Shown one piece after another: positions 19,309 through 28,029 of a stretch of 64,000 nucleotides of DNA (position 1 is the stretch's first letter; every line of letters begins with the position of its first letter). This DNA is from Kushneria phosphatilytica (GTDB lineage: Bacteria > Pseudomonadota > Gammaproteobacteria > Pseudomonadales > Halomonadaceae): contig NZ_CP043420.1 in NCBI RefSeq assembly GCF_008247605.1, forward strand, positions 1,116,001 through 1,180,000, in the 5' to 3' direction. Made by a program: the position numbers and the translations under genes. Under the pieces are notes generated by a model. That model did not search any database. It saw nothing but the letters and a program-made list of their open reading frames with translations, and was not told where the DNA came from.

Positions 19309-19395
19309 TGGTGCCCGGGAGAGGACTTGAACCTCCACGTCCTTAAGGACACCAGCACCTGAAGCTGGCGCGTCTACCAATTCCGCCACCCGGGC
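19309..19395 (-). tRNA. tRNA-Leu (anticodon CAG), copy 3
   Basis: Identical to copy 2 and the promoter-proximal gene of the trio. About 150 bases separate it from copy 2; I see no gene in that gap. Confidence 0.97.
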
Positions 19396-19407
19396 AGGTG
19401 GCCCGAA

Positions 19408-19435
19408 ATAATACGGAAATTTTTCCGTGATGCAA
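19408..19435 (-). promoter_or_regulatory. Sigma-70 promoter of the tRNA-Leu genes
   Basis: On the minus strand TTGCAT, a 16-base spacer and TATTAT lie just upstream of tRNA-Leu copy 3. The predicted start is only five or six bases before the mature 5' end. Confidence 0.7.
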
Positions 19436-19488
19436 GAGGTTGCAGGAGATCATGGGGCAATTGATTGGATGATGCCGCTCGGCAGGGG

Positions 19489-19518
19489 TTGGGGTCGCCG
19501 CCCTGCGACCGGTATACT
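19489..19518 (+). promoter_or_regulatory. Candidate promoter of rnr
   Basis: TTGGGG and TATACT are separated by 18 bases, about 90 bases before the rnr start. The -10 box is good and the -35 box is partial. Confidence 0.45.
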
Positions 19519-19610
19519 TGTTGCATGATCTGCTCTTTCCGTGCCGTCTCGTGTCCACCTTTCGCCGCATTTAACTCCCGTCAGGGCAATAACAGTTTCA
19601 AGGAAGTCTT

Positions 19611-22166
19611 ATGAGTCAATGGAATACCGGCGACGACCCGCAGGCGGCGCGCGAAGCCAGTCGCTATGAAAACCCCGTTCCCAGCCGTGAATACCTGCTG
19701 GAGCAGTTGGTCGACTACGGCAAGCCGATTTCTGCCGAAAACATGTGTCGTCGCCTCGGTATCGAGGATGAAGAGCAGCAGGAGGCCGTACGTCGTCGTC
19801 TTAATGCCATGGCCCGTGATGGGCAGGCCATCGGTACCCGTGATGGCAGTTTCGAGGCGATCGACCCCAGCTCGCTGATCGATGGTCGGGTAGTCGGTCA
19901 TCGCGATGGCATCGGTTTCATGGTGCGTGATGACAAGGTCAAGCCTGATCTGGTCATTCCGCCGCGTCAGATGCGGCGTCTGTTCGATGGCGACCGTATC
20001 CGTGCCCGCATCAGCGGTCGGGATCGGCGGGGACGTGATGAAATCAGTATCAACGAGATTCTCGAGCGACGTACCCAGCAGCTGGTAGGGCTCTATCGCG
20101 AGCGCGGCCCCGATATCGGCGTGCTGGTGCCCGAGAACAATCGTATTGCACACGAAGTGATGATCCCTGCGGGCAGCGAGGCCGGCGCAAAGGATGGCCA
20201 GGTGGTCATGGTGCGCATCACCGAGCAGCCTGAGCTGCGTCAGCAGCCCATGGGCGAGGTGATCGAGGTGCTGGGAGAGCGCATGGATCCCGGCATGGAA
20301 ATCGATATTGCCATTCGCCAGCATGATTTGCCCGAGGCGTTCCCCGAGGAAGTGCTGGACCAGATTCGCCACATGAGTGAAGAGGTTCGGGAAGAGGACA
20401 AGGGGGCGCGTGTCGATCTGCGTGATTGGCCACTGGTCACTATCGATGGCGAAGATGCCCGGGATTTCGACGATGCCGTCTATGCCTGGAAGACGAAATC
20501 CGGGGGCTGGAAGCTTGTCGTGGCGATTGCGGATGTGTCGCATTATGTACCGGCCGGTTCAGCGCTGGATGAAGAGGCCTATTCGCGCGGCAATTCGGTC
20601 TACTTTCCAGGGCAGGTTGTGCCGATGCTGCCGGAGCTGCTCTCCAACGGTCTGTGCTCGCTCAATCCGGATGTCGATCGGCTCTGCATGGTCTGTGAGA
20701 TGAATATCTCCCAGCAGGGTGCGATCAGCCGCTACAAGTTCTATGAAGGCATCATGCGCTCGAAGGCGCGGCTGACCTACACCAAGGTCGGGACCATGCT
20801 TGAGGATGCCGACAGCGAGGCCGGGCAGGCCCTGCGTCGTGAGCATGCCTCGCTGGTGAAGCCGTTGGAGGCGCTTCATGGTCTCTACCAGACCCTGAGA
20901 CAGGCACGCAGTGTGCGTGGTGCGATCGATTTTGAAACCACCGAGACGCAGATCGTTTTCAATGATCAGCGCAAGATAGAGCGTATCGTACCGCGGGTTC
21001 GCAACGATGCGCACAAGCTGATCGAGGAGTGCATGCTGGCGGCCAATGTGGCGACCGCCCGTTTTCTCGACAAGCACAAGCTGCCGGCGCTCTATCGGGT
21101 GCATGCGCGTCCCGCCGAAGAGCGTCTGGATAACCTGCGTGTCTTTCTTGGTGAGCTGGGTCTGACGCTGGATGGCAGTGGCGAAAACGGTGAGCCCACG
21201 CCCAGTGACTTTCAGCGTCTGCGTGAAGCGATCAGTGATCGTCCGGATGCCGATATCATTCAGATGGTCATGCTGCGCACCATGACTCAGGCGATCTATA
21301 CGCCTTACAACGAAGGTCACTTCGGACTGGCTTATCCGGCCTATGCACACTTTACATCACCGATCCGGCGCTACCCCGATCTGCTGGTGCATCGCGCCAT
21401 CCGTTCGGTGATTCGCAGCAACCGCAACAGCGGTCATGTTGAACGACTTGCCGATACCCCGATCGACAAGCCGCAACGATGGTGCCCCTACACATTCGAG
21501 CAGATGATCGAGCTGGGCGAGCACTGCTCGATGACCGAGCGGCGCGCTGATGATGCCACCCGGGATGTCGAGGACTGGCTGAAATGCGAGTTCATGTCGG
21601 ACAAGGTGGGAGATATCTTCGAAGGCAGTATTGCGTCGGTTACCCAGTTCGGCCTGTTTGTGCGCCTTGATGAGCACTTTGTCGAAGGGTTGGTACATAT
21701 CTCTTCCCTGCCTTCGGACTATTATCAATACGAAGCCGAGCGTCATCAGCTCAAGGGTGATCGGGGTGGTCTCACCTATCGTCTTGGTGATGGTGTGACA
21801 GTCCAGGTGGCCCGGGTTGATCTTGACCAGCGACGCATCGATTTCGAGCTGACCGAGGCGCAGCCTCGTTCCAGACGTCGGGTGCGCAAGAAGCCGGGTG
21901 CATCCCCCGAGGGCGTTAGCGAATCGACCGATAAGCCTGAAGAGAAGAAAAAGCCGCGCAAGCGCAAATCACGGCCGGGTAAGCGTGAACGCGAGCGCAA
22001 TCGCCGCTCCGGACACGAGGCTGCGCAGCACGAAGGGAGTTCGGCAAAGGGTGAAAAAACCGCTAAATCCCGTGATGGAAAAAAACCGGCTGCCAGTGCG
22101 AAGTCAAAACGCAAGGGAGAAACTTCCGGCAGCGGAAACAAGCGATCCGACGGTAAGCGCTCATGA
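19611..22166 (+). CDS. rnr: Ribonuclease R
   Basis: RNase R is a processive 3'-5' exoribonuclease that degrades structured RNA and takes part in rRNA and tmRNA-linked decay. The 851-residue protein has an N-terminal winged-helix and cold-shock domains, then the RNB catalytic domain with the acidic cluster DARDFDDAV (D282, D285, D287, D288) coordinating Mg. An S1 domain (GDIFEGSIASVTQFGLFV) and a very basic, low-complexity C-terminal tail of about 110 residues rich in Lys, Arg, Ser and Gly follow. AAGGAAG precedes the ATG. The stop overlaps the rlmB start (ATGA), so the two are translationally coupled. Confidence 0.97.
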   Translation: MSQWNTGDDPQAAREASRYENPVPSREYLLEQLVDYGKPISAENMCRRLGIEDEEQQEAVRRRLNAMARDGQAIGTRDGSFEAIDPSSLIDGRVVGHRDGIGFMVRDDKVKPDLVIPPRQMRRLFDGDRIRARISGRDRRGRDEISINEILERRTQQLVGLYRERGPDIGVLVPENNRIAHEVMIPAGSEAGAKDGQVVMVRITEQPELRQQPMGEVIEVLGERMDPGMEIDIAIRQHDLPEAFPEEVLDQIRHMSEEVREEDKGARVDLRDWPLVTIDGEDARDFDDAVYAWKTKSGGWKLVVAIADVSHYVPAGSALDEEAYSRGNSVYFPGQVVPMLPELLSNGLCSLNPDVDRLCMVCEMNISQQGAISRYKFYEGIMRSKARLTYTKVGTMLEDADSEAGQALRREHASLVKPLEALHGLYQTLRQARSVRGAIDFETTETQIVFNDQRKIERIVPRVRNDAHKLIEECMLAANVATARFLDKHKLPALYRVHARPAEERLDNLRVFLGELGLTLDGSGENGEPTPSDFQRLREAISDRPDADIIQMVMLRTMTQAIYTPYNEGHFGLAYPAYAHFTSPIRRYPDLLVHRAIRSVIRSNRNSGHVERLADTPIDKPQRWCPYTFEQMIELGEHCSMTERRADDATRDVEDWLKCEFMSDKVGDIFEGSIASVTQFGLFVRLDEHFVEGLVHISSLPSDYYQYEAERHQLKGDRGGLTYRLGDGVTVQVARVDLDQRRIDFELTEAQPRSRRRVRKKPGASPEGVSESTDKPEEKKKPRKRKSRPGKRERERNRRSGHEAAQHEGSSAKGEKTAKSRDGKKPAASAKSKRKGETSGSGNKRSDGKRS

Positions 22167-23023
22167 GTCGTGCCTCCTCGGGTAATCGCCGTCACTCGAA
22201 TGGCCCTGCTCGCCGCGAGGGGCGTGGGCGGCGCAGTACCGCCCGCTCCCCTGATCTGCCGAAAGGGCTCGATCCTGTTTTTGGCGTGCATGCCGTTGAA
22301 TCGCTATTGGAGGCCGGCCAGCTTCCGGAACTGATCTGGGTGCAGTCCGGGGTGGCCTCGCGCCGGCTGGAAGCGCTGGCCATGCGTTTACAGCAGACTG
22401 GAGCAGCACTGCTTGAACAACCCCGCGAGCAGCTCGATGCGGTCGCCGAGGGCGCACACCAGGGTATCATCGCCTTCTGTCAGCCGCTGGAGTTCAGCAA
22501 CGAAGAGGCACTCTTCTGGCGCCTTGATGAACCTTGTGAGACGCCTGCCTTACTGCTGATTCTTGATGGCATTACCGATGTGCACAACTTCGGTGCCTGT
22601 CTGCGCAGTGCCGATGGGGCAGGGGTTACTGGCGTCATCGTGGCAAAGGATCGCTCGGCACCGCTCAATGCTACCGTGCGCAAGATTGCCAGTGGCGCTG
22701 CAGAAAGCGTTCCCGTTTATCAGGTGACCAATCTGGCTCGCACCATGGGTCGGCTGCGTGACACCGGTATATGGCTGGTGGGCGCAGCCGGTGAAGCCTC
22801 GGCCGAGTTGTTCGACATTGATCTCGACATGCCCTGTGCCATTGTCATGGGCTCGGAAGGCAAGGGGCTGCGCCGCTTGACCCGGGAGCACTGTGATCAT
22901 CTGGTGCGGTTGCCCATGTCCGGTCGAGTGGAAAGTCTGAATGTATCGGTGGCGACCGGTATCTGTCTCTATGAAGCTGTACGCCAGCGCTCGGCTGCTG
23001 TCAGCAGGCTTGCAACAGGCTGA
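22163..23023 (+). CDS. rlmB: 23S rRNA 2'-O-methylguanosine(2251) methyltransferase RlmB
   Basis: RlmB is a SPOUT (SpoU) methyltransferase that modifies G2251 in the ribosomal P loop. The 286-residue protein starts with a basic extension of about 35 residues rich in Arg, then the substrate-binding domain (VFGVHAVESLLEAG). SpoU motifs follow: LDGITDVHNFGACLRSADG, IVMGSEGKGLRRLT and SLNVSVATGICLYE, which form the knotted AdoMet site. It overlaps rnr by four bases. Its last codons contain the promoter for the rpsF operon. Confidence 0.96.
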   Translation: MSRASSGNRRHSNGPARREGRGRRSTARSPDLPKGLDPVFGVHAVESLLEAGQLPELIWVQSGVASRRLEALAMRLQQTGAALLEQPREQLDAVAEGAHQGIIAFCQPLEFSNEEALFWRLDEPCETPALLLILDGITDVHNFGACLRSADGAGVTGVIVAKDRSAPLNATVRKIASGAAESVPVYQVTNLARTMGRLRDTGIWLVGAAGEASAELFDIDLDMPCAIVMGSEGKGLRRLTREHCDHLVRLPMSGRVESLNVSVATGICLYEAVRQRSAAVSRLATG

Positions 23024-23038
23024 TCGCGTCCTTACAAT
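23010..23038 (+). promoter_or_regulatory. Sigma-70 promoter of the rpsF operon
   Basis: TTGCAA, a 17-base spacer and TACAAT lie across the rlmB stop. This gives a start near 23045 and a leader of about 120 bases before rpsF. Confidence 0.7.
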
Positions 23039-23058
23039 TACGCGGTTTTGCGATATAC

Positions 23059-23095
23059 GGCTTGTTGCATTACAGCAGCTCGTAATTGCAAAGCC
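23059..23095 (+). promoter_or_regulatory. Leader hairpin of the rpsF-rpsR mRNA, candidate autoregulatory site
   Basis: GGCTT pairs with AAGCC at the base. After an internal GT bulge, TGCATTAC pairs with GTAA(T)TTGCA, leaving an 8-base loop. In several bacterial phyla S6:S18 complexes bind a structured rpsF leader to repress the operon. The position fits that role, but I have not matched the published consensus, so the function is inferred. Confidence 0.4.
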
Positions 23096-23167
23096 TACTC
23101 AGAATGACTCCTTGCTTCCCCATGGGCATTGGCCCTGGTTGAAGCTGCCAAACCGAAAGGAGATGAC

Positions 23168-23596
23168 ATGCGTCATTATGAAATCGTGGTCATGGTCCAT
23201 CCGGACCAGAGCGAGCAGGTGCCGGCGATGATCGAGCGCTACACCAGCATCGTGACCGAAAACGGCGGTACCGTTCATCGTCTCGAAGACTGGGGTCGGC
23301 GCCATCTGGCTTATCCGATCAACAAGATTCACAAGGCACACTACGTTCTCATGAACGTCGAGTGCAGCAATGAAGCTCTGGAAGAGCTGGAAAATATCTT
23401 CCGCTTCAATGATGCCATCATTCGTAACCTCGTGGTCCGTGCTTCCGAAGCTGTGACGGAACCGTCGCCCATGATGAAATCCTCCGAGGAAAAGGGTTCT
23501 CGTCGTCGCGAAGAGCGTCCCCGCGGTGAGCGTGGTGAACGCAGCGAACGTAACGAAGAGCAGACCGAATCCGAATCCGAATCCGCCTCTTCCTGA
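23168..23596 (+). CDS. rpsF: 30S ribosomal protein S6
   Basis: S6 binds 16S rRNA in the platform as a heterodimer with S18. The 142-residue protein begins [14 protein letters not shown] and has the conserved [20 protein letters not shown] segment. It ends in a long Arg/Glu-rich then Ser/Glu tail of about 40 residues ([26 protein letters not shown]). The start is set by AAAGGAG six bases upstream. An in-frame Met 13 codons earlier is not used in the family. rpsR follows after 21 bases. Confidence 0.97.
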   Translation: MRHYEIVVMVHPDQSEQVPAMIERYTSIVTENGGTVHRLEDWGRRHLAYPINKIHKAHYVLMNVECSNEALEELENIFRFNDAIIRNLVVRASEAVTEPSPMMKSSEEKGSRRREERPRGERGERSERNEEQTESESESASS

Positions 23597-23617
23597 TCCA
23601 GTCAATCGGAGACTCTC

Positions 23618-23845
23618 ATGGCTCGTTTTTTCCGTCGTCGCAAGTTCTGCCGTTTTACTGCAGAAGGCGTGAAATATATCGATTACAAGGATCTTGATAC
23701 CCTCAAGTCCTATGTGACCGAAACCGGCAAGATCGTTCCCAGCCGGATTACCGGTACCCGGGCGCGTTATCAGCGCCAGCTGTCCACGGCGATCAAGCGC
23801 GCACGCTATCTGGCGCTGCTGCCTTATACTGATCGTCACCAGTAA
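23618..23845 (+). CDS. rpsR: 30S ribosomal protein S18
   Basis: The 75-residue protein is a standard S18: an N-terminal Arg-rich [27 protein letters not shown] in the core and the closing [14 protein letters not shown]. It partners S6 on the 30S platform. AATCGGAGA precedes the start. It lies between rpsF and the DUF2232 gene in a single operon. Confidence 0.98.
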   Translation: MARFFRRRKFCRFTAEGVKYIDYKDLDTLKSYVTETGKIVPSRITGTRARYQRQLSTAIKRARYLALLPYTDRHQ

Positions 23846-23866
23846 TTCCCGATTGGTCCGGGGCCC

Positions 23867-24721
23867 ATGACGGACGCCGCCAGATGGCTGATGCAGAGTG
23901 TCTACCGGGGAATGGCCGTTGCCTTTTTGACGGCTTTGATCCCCTGGACGTTCTGGATCGGTGCCGCCATCAGTTCGCTGTTTACGCTGCGACGCGGTCT
24001 GTCCGCGGCACTGCCGGTGGTTATTGCCGTTGCACTGCCTTCCGCCTGGTGGTGGTGGCAGGGCGATCGGGTGCCGCTGGCCAGTGTTACGCTGACTACC
24101 GTGATGGCTGTCATGCTGCGAACCCGAGTGCGCTGGGGCGAGGCCCTGATCGCTGGCACGGCGCTCACCGCATTACTGATTCAGTCCGGGCTGTTCACGC
24201 CGCAGGATGCCATGCGCATCATCGGCGAAGTACGTTCGAGCGCCCCTCAGGTAGATCAGTTGTTATCGGAGTACGCTGCCCGCGGTGTACCGATCGATCG
24301 CCTGTCGGCGTTGATGCTGGCTGCGGTCAACGGCTGGATGGCGTTGTTCGCCGGTATTGGCTGCCTGATTCTGGCGCGTAGCTGGCAGGCGAAACTCTAT
24401 AACCCCGGCGGATTCCGGGAAGAGTTTCATCAGTTTCGCCTTTCGGGGCGCGATCTGCTGCTGTTGCTGGGTGTCAGCCTGCTGTGCGCTCTGGTCAATC
24501 TGCCGGCGCCTGCACTGGTAGCCTGGGTGCCTCTGCTGATTGCCGGGTTTGCGCTGGTCCACGGATTGATTGGAATGCGTTCGCTGAGCGTGTTCTGGCT
24601 GGTCGGGTTCTACGTGGTGCTGGTAACTACCTGGCCCACTTTGGTTATTCTGCTGCTGCTGCTGGCGCTGATGGATACCCTGGTCGATTTTCGGGGACGT
24701 CTGGCTGGTAGCCAACACTAA
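23867..24721 (+). CDS. DUF2232 family membrane protein
   Basis: The 284-residue protein is hydrophobic throughout, with about seven or eight membrane segments. The family (DUF2232, YybS-like) is often encoded between rpsR and rplI, as here. It lies 21 bases after rpsR and 12 bases before rplI, so it must be co-transcribed with the ribosomal genes. No catalytic motif is visible and its function is unknown. Its constant position suggests a role tied to growth rate or membrane biogenesis, but that is speculation. Confidence 0.85.
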   Translation: MTDAARWLMQSVYRGMAVAFLTALIPWTFWIGAAISSLFTLRRGLSAALPVVIAVALPSAWWWWQGDRVPLASVTLTTVMAVMLRTRVRWGEALIAGTALTALLIQSGLFTPQDAMRIIGEVRSSAPQVDQLLSEYAARGVPIDRLSALMLAAVNGWMALFAGIGCLILARSWQAKLYNPGGFREEFHQFRLSGRDLLLLLGVSLLCALVNLPAPALVAWVPLLIAGFALVHGLIGMRSLSVFWLVGFYVVLVTTWPTLVILLLLLALMDTLVDFRGRLAGSQH

Positions 24722-24733
24722 GAGGTTTACGCG

Positions 24734-25180
24734 ATGGAAGTCATTCTGCTCGATAAGCTGGGCAAGCTGGGCACCCTGGGTGACCGGGTCAATGTCAAGC
24801 CTGGCTACGGCCGAAACTATCTGGTGCCGTACGGTCTGGCCGTACCCGCCACGAAGGAAAACATTGCCGCATTTGATGAGCGTCGTGCCGAGCTTGAGCG
24901 TGAAGCGCAGGTACGTTATGCCGAGGCCGAGCGACGTGCCGAGCAGCTCAACGAGATCGAGCTGTCGCTGGTGGCTCGTGCTGGCGATGAAGGCAAGCTG
25001 TTCGGTTCGATTGGCCCGCGCGATCTGGCAGATGCCATTGCTCAGGCGGGTATTGATGTGGCACGCAGTGAAGTGCGTATGCCCGATGGACCTATTCGCC
25101 AGACCGGCGAATATGACATCGACCTGCAGCTGCATGCCGATGTGATCGCCAGCGTTCGCATCGTGGTCGTCGCCGAATAA
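24734..25180 (+). CDS. rplI: 50S ribosomal protein L9
   Basis: L9 binds domain V of 23S rRNA and extends from the L1 side of the ribosome. The 148-residue protein has the N-terminal domain [17 protein letters not shown] with [14 protein letters not shown], the long central helix ([20 protein letters not shown]) and the C-terminal domain with [20 protein letters not shown] precedes the ATG. It is the last gene before a strong terminator. Confidence 0.98.
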   Translation: MEVILLDKLGKLGTLGDRVNVKPGYGRNYLVPYGLAVPATKENIAAFDERRAELEREAQVRYAEAERRAEQLNEIELSLVARAGDEGKLFGSIGPRDLADAIAQAGIDVARSEVRMPDGPIRQTGEYDIDLQLHADVIASVRIVVVAE

Positions 25181-25226
25181 TTCGGTCGGGCCATGTGGGC
25201 ACAGTGCCGATGCCATCGGCGCTGCG

Positions 25227-25262
25227 CGAGGGGTACGGGAAACTTTCCGTACCCCTCGTTTT
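25227..25262 (+). terminator. Rho-independent terminator after rplI
   Basis: A stem of about 14 bp (CGAGGGGTACGGGA / TTTCCGTACCCCTCG region) with a 4-base loop is followed by TTTTG. It separates the ribosomal operon from dnaB. Confidence 0.9.
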
Positions 25263-25384
25263 GTCCGTGCCTGGTGAGTGGTTCATATGCTGCCTGTCTG
25301 GTGGTCGCCGATGACAGAGCGGTTGGCAACGGCGTATTCTGATATCGCTTGCCGTTATCCTTTCCCGAGTCTTTGGGACCGTTG

Positions 25385-26770
25385 ATGAATGAAGTGATCG
25401 CCTACGATCAGGAAACCGCCGCGCTCAAGGTTCCTCCACACTCGCTGGAGGCCGAGCAGTCGGTACTGGGTGGACTGATGCTCGATAATTCAGCCTGGGA
25501 TGAGATCTCGGACCGTCTGATCAGCGACGATTTCTATCGATTCGAGCATCGCGATATCTTCAATGCCATGGGGCAGCTGGCTGAAGAGGGGCGGCCGCTG
25601 GATGTGGTCACTCTTTCGGAGTCGCTGGAGTCACGCGACCGGCTGGAACGTATCGGTGGCCTGGCATACCTGGCCGAGCTGGCGCGTAACACGCCCTCCG
25701 CCAGTAATATTCGTGCCTATGCTGATATCGTTCGCGAGCGCGCCACTCTGCGAAAACTGATCCAGGCGGCCAATCAGATCGCTGAAGGGGCCTTCAATCC
25801 CCAGGGACGCCCGGCGGATGAGCTGGTCAATGAGGCCGAGCGACTGGTCTTCCAGATCTCCGAGTCGCGCCCCAAATTCGGTGGTCCGGTAGGCATGAGT
25901 CAGTTGCTGACCAAGGCTGTCGACCGCATCGATGAGCTGTTCAATCTAAAGGGGCAGATGACCGGTCTGTCGACCGGCTTTCGTGATCTCGATGACATGA
26001 CGTCAGGGTTGCAGCCTTCCGATCTGGTGATCATTGCCGGGCGCCCCTCGATGGGCAAGACCACTTTTGCGATGAATCTGGTCGAGCACGCCGTGGTCAG
26101 CAGTGACAAGGCTGTGGTGGTGTTTTCGATGGAGATGCCGGCAGAGTCGCTGATGCTGCGTATGGTGTCGTCGCTCGGGCGGATCGACCAGACCCGAGTG
26201 CGAAATGGTCAGCTCGAGGACGAAGACTGGCCGCGTCTGACATCGGCGGTCAACCTGCTCAAGGACAAGCAACTCTACGTGGATGACACGCCGGCGCTGT
26301 CGCCCAACGAGATGCGTGCCAGAACTCGCCGTCTGGCGCGTGAGGCGGGAGGTATCGGCCTGATCATGATCGATTATCTGCAGTTGATGCAGGTGCCAGG
26401 CATGTCGGAGAACCGGACGGCCGAAATCTCCGAGATTTCTCGCTCGCTCAAGGGGCTGGCGAAGGAGTTCAACTGTCCGGTGGTGGCGCTTTCGCAGTTG
26501 AATCGTTCACTTGAGCAGCGCCCCAATAAACGCCCTGTGATGTCGGACCTGCGCGAATCGGGTGCTATCGAGCAGGATGCTGATGTGATCGCCTTCGTGT
26601 ATCGCGATGAGGTGTATAACAAGGACAATCCCGATAACAAGGGACTGGCCGAACTGATCATTGGCAAGCACCGTAACGGCCCGGTAGGGACCGTACATAT
26701 GGCCTTTATTGGCAAGTATACCCGTTTCGAGGATCTCGCCCCGGGGAGCTACGGTCAGTACGAGGAGTAG
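25385..26770 (+). CDS. dnaB: Replicative DNA helicase DnaB
   Basis: DnaB is the hexameric 5'-3' helicase that drives the replication fork and recruits primase. The 461-residue protein has the N-terminal domain (PPHSLEAEQSVLGGLMLD) and the RecA-like domain with Walker A GRPSMGKTT (Lys225, Thr226), Walker B LIMIDYLQLM and the SRSLKGLAKEFNCPV motif H4 region. No intein is present. I chose MNEVIAYDQ rather than a Met 12 codons upstream because the family begins near there. It follows the rplI terminator by about 120 bases and so probably has its own promoter. Confidence 0.97.
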   Translation: MNEVIAYDQETAALKVPPHSLEAEQSVLGGLMLDNSAWDEISDRLISDDFYRFEHRDIFNAMGQLAEEGRPLDVVTLSESLESRDRLERIGGLAYLAELARNTPSASNIRAYADIVRERATLRKLIQAANQIAEGAFNPQGRPADELVNEAERLVFQISESRPKFGGPVGMSQLLTKAVDRIDELFNLKGQMTGLSTGFRDLDDMTSGLQPSDLVIIAGRPSMGKTTFAMNLVEHAVVSSDKAVVVFSMEMPAESLMLRMVSSLGRIDQTRVRNGQLEDEDWPRLTSAVNLLKDKQLYVDDTPALSPNEMRARTRRLAREAGGIGLIMIDYLQLMQVPGMSENRTAEISEISRSLKGLAKEFNCPVVALSQLNRSLEQRPNKRPVMSDLRESGAIEQDADVIAFVYRDEVYNKDNPDNKGLAELIIGKHRNGPVGTVHMAFIGKYTRFEDLAPGSYGQYEE

Positions 26771-26890
26771 CACGGGAAAGGTCGACTTTTCTGAAAATGG
26801 CCAGAATCCTGATTCTGCCGCCCAGCATGATGTGCCACTGATATGGTCAGGGCGGCAGTCGTAATCGAATTTCCGATGGAGTGATCAACC

Positions 26891-27184
26891 ATGGCAGGAT
26901 ACAAGCGCGGCCGTCGCCGCCAGCCTCGTGAAGAGAAGCGTGGCACTCTGGAGAGTGTTGAAACCGAAGGCCCGTTCAAGGAGTGGTTGGGCATGCCGGA
27001 TCTTTACCGGCATACCCTCGTGGTGGATGGCGAAACCTACAGTTATCAGGTCGAAGAGTCCGAGCTGCCGGTAGCCGTGGGAGACTATGTGGTGTTTCGT
27101 TATCGGGATACCAAAGGGGGCCGCTGGGTGGATCGGCGTTCACTGGGTGTTGCCATCGACCCTTCCAGCTATCAGCGTGACTGA
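26891..27184 (+). CDS. Hypothetical 97-residue protein
   Basis: I do not recognise this protein. The first 18 residues are very basic (KRGRRRQPREEKR). The rest is a compact, mostly beta-looking domain with LYRHTLVVDGETYSYQV and VGDYVVFRYRDTKGGRW, which could be a small barrel. The start follows TGGAG at a good distance, and amino-acid composition is that of a real protein. It stands alone between dnaB and a non-coding interval. A nucleic-acid-binding role would fit the basic N-terminus but is only a guess. Confidence 0.65.
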   Translation: MAGYKRGRRRQPREEKRGTLESVETEGPFKEWLGMPDLYRHTLVVDGETYSYQVEESELPVAVGDYVVFRYRDTKGGRWVDRRSLGVAIDPSSYQRD

Positions 27185-27716
27185 GCGGTAGCTGACTGAC
27201 CTGCCCGACGGTGGTAAAAGGCGACCGGTTGGCGGGTCAGTGCCTTCCGGTGCTCCTTGTCTCCAGCCGTCTTTTTGAAGTTTAAACGCTCTACTCCCTC
27301 CTTTATACCGTTATCTTGTGTCAGTAATTCTCTTTGCTGATTTCACTCAGGGTTGCTTCATCAAGAGTCTGCAAGAATCGGGGCAGTGCCTCGGCATATC
27401 CGCCCAACGCCTGCGTTAATGCACGCACAAGTTGGTAACCGCTTTTGTCTGTTGCCACACTCTCTGGTATGGGCAATTTAATCCTGCCGCTGACGGGTGA
27501 CACGTTTCAAGACAGTCAGCCCGGCACCTGACTCATTCCGTGCGCTGTCACAGGACACTGCACGAAGTGGGCTGCTCATCGCTGAACCTGTAGCCGCAGA
27601 GGGTACGATTCTCCTTTCATGTCATCAGAGCGTCATCCGTGGGCTTCAGGATAATATGGCAATCGCCGATATGAATCATGTACCGGGCAGGGGCCCGAGC
27701 AACAGGAGTACTCGCC
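27185..27716. other. Low-coding interval with a stem-loop
   Basis: About 530 bases here hold no convincing gene. Just after the 97-residue gene, CTGACCTGCC pairs with GGCGGGTCAG (27196-27205 with 27231-27240; ten pairs, one G-U), enclosing a smaller CGGT/ACCG stem. There is no T tract, so it could be a 3' end stabiliser or Rho-type terminator. A weak 60-codon frame lies on the minus strand. Confidence 0.45.
27321..27503 (-). CDS. Possible small hypothetical protein (60 residues)
   Basis: A GTG-initiated minus-strand frame encodes a soluble, helix-forming peptide (YQLVRALTQALGGYAEAL) of normal composition. There is no good ribosome-binding site before the GTG and I know no homologue, so this may be a chance frame. 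It is listed because it is the only plausible coding content of the interval. Confidence 0.22.
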   Translation of the reverse strand: MSPVSGRIKLPIPESVATDKSGYQLVRALTQALGGYAEALPRFLQTLDEATLSEISKENY

Positions 27717-28019
27717 ATGGAATTGCAGCAACTCAGGCGGGCCGTCAGGGAACAGGCGGATATGGAAATTCATGTGGTACGACACACTGGCAGCCAGCTC
27801 TATCAGGTCGAGTGCTTGCCGACCGATGGAGATAGTCAGTTGCTTCGAAGAAGTGGCAAGCCGAAGCTCTATCGATCACTGGACGCGGCGGAAGATGATC
27901 TGCGCCGCGCTGGTGTACACAGGGCCTGGCTGGTGCATCAGGTGCCCAATGATGAAGTAGTTGGCCGGCCGCCGAACTATCATCATCCACTGACATCACG
28001 TATTCCGCTAACCTTTTGA
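27717..28019 (+). CDS. DUF6482-like small protein
   Basis: The 100-residue protein begins MELQQLRRAVREQ with AGGAG eight bases upstream. An open frame 13 codons longer exists but is unlike the family. The layout, a short N-terminal helix, then IHVVRHTGSQLYQVECL, then a repeat-like LYRSLDAAEDDLRRAGV and a C-terminal VPNDEVVGRP, resembles small pseudomonad/halomonad proteins I recall as DUF6482. Function is unknown. It converges with the photolyase gene, the two stops lying about 10 bases apart. Confidence 0.6.
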   Translation: MELQQLRRAVREQADMEIHVVRHTGSQLYQVECLPTDGDSQLLRRSGKPKLYRSLDAAEDDLRRAGVHRAWLVHQVPNDEVVGRPPNYHHPLTSRIPLTF

Positions 28020-28029
28020 AGCTGTCGTT

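Noticed and set aside
23035..23088. CAATTACG / CGTAATTG pairing as part of the rpsF leader RNA
   Set aside because: The left arm overlaps the -10 box of the promoter I assign, so it would not be transcribed. The local hairpin at 23059-23095 is preferred.
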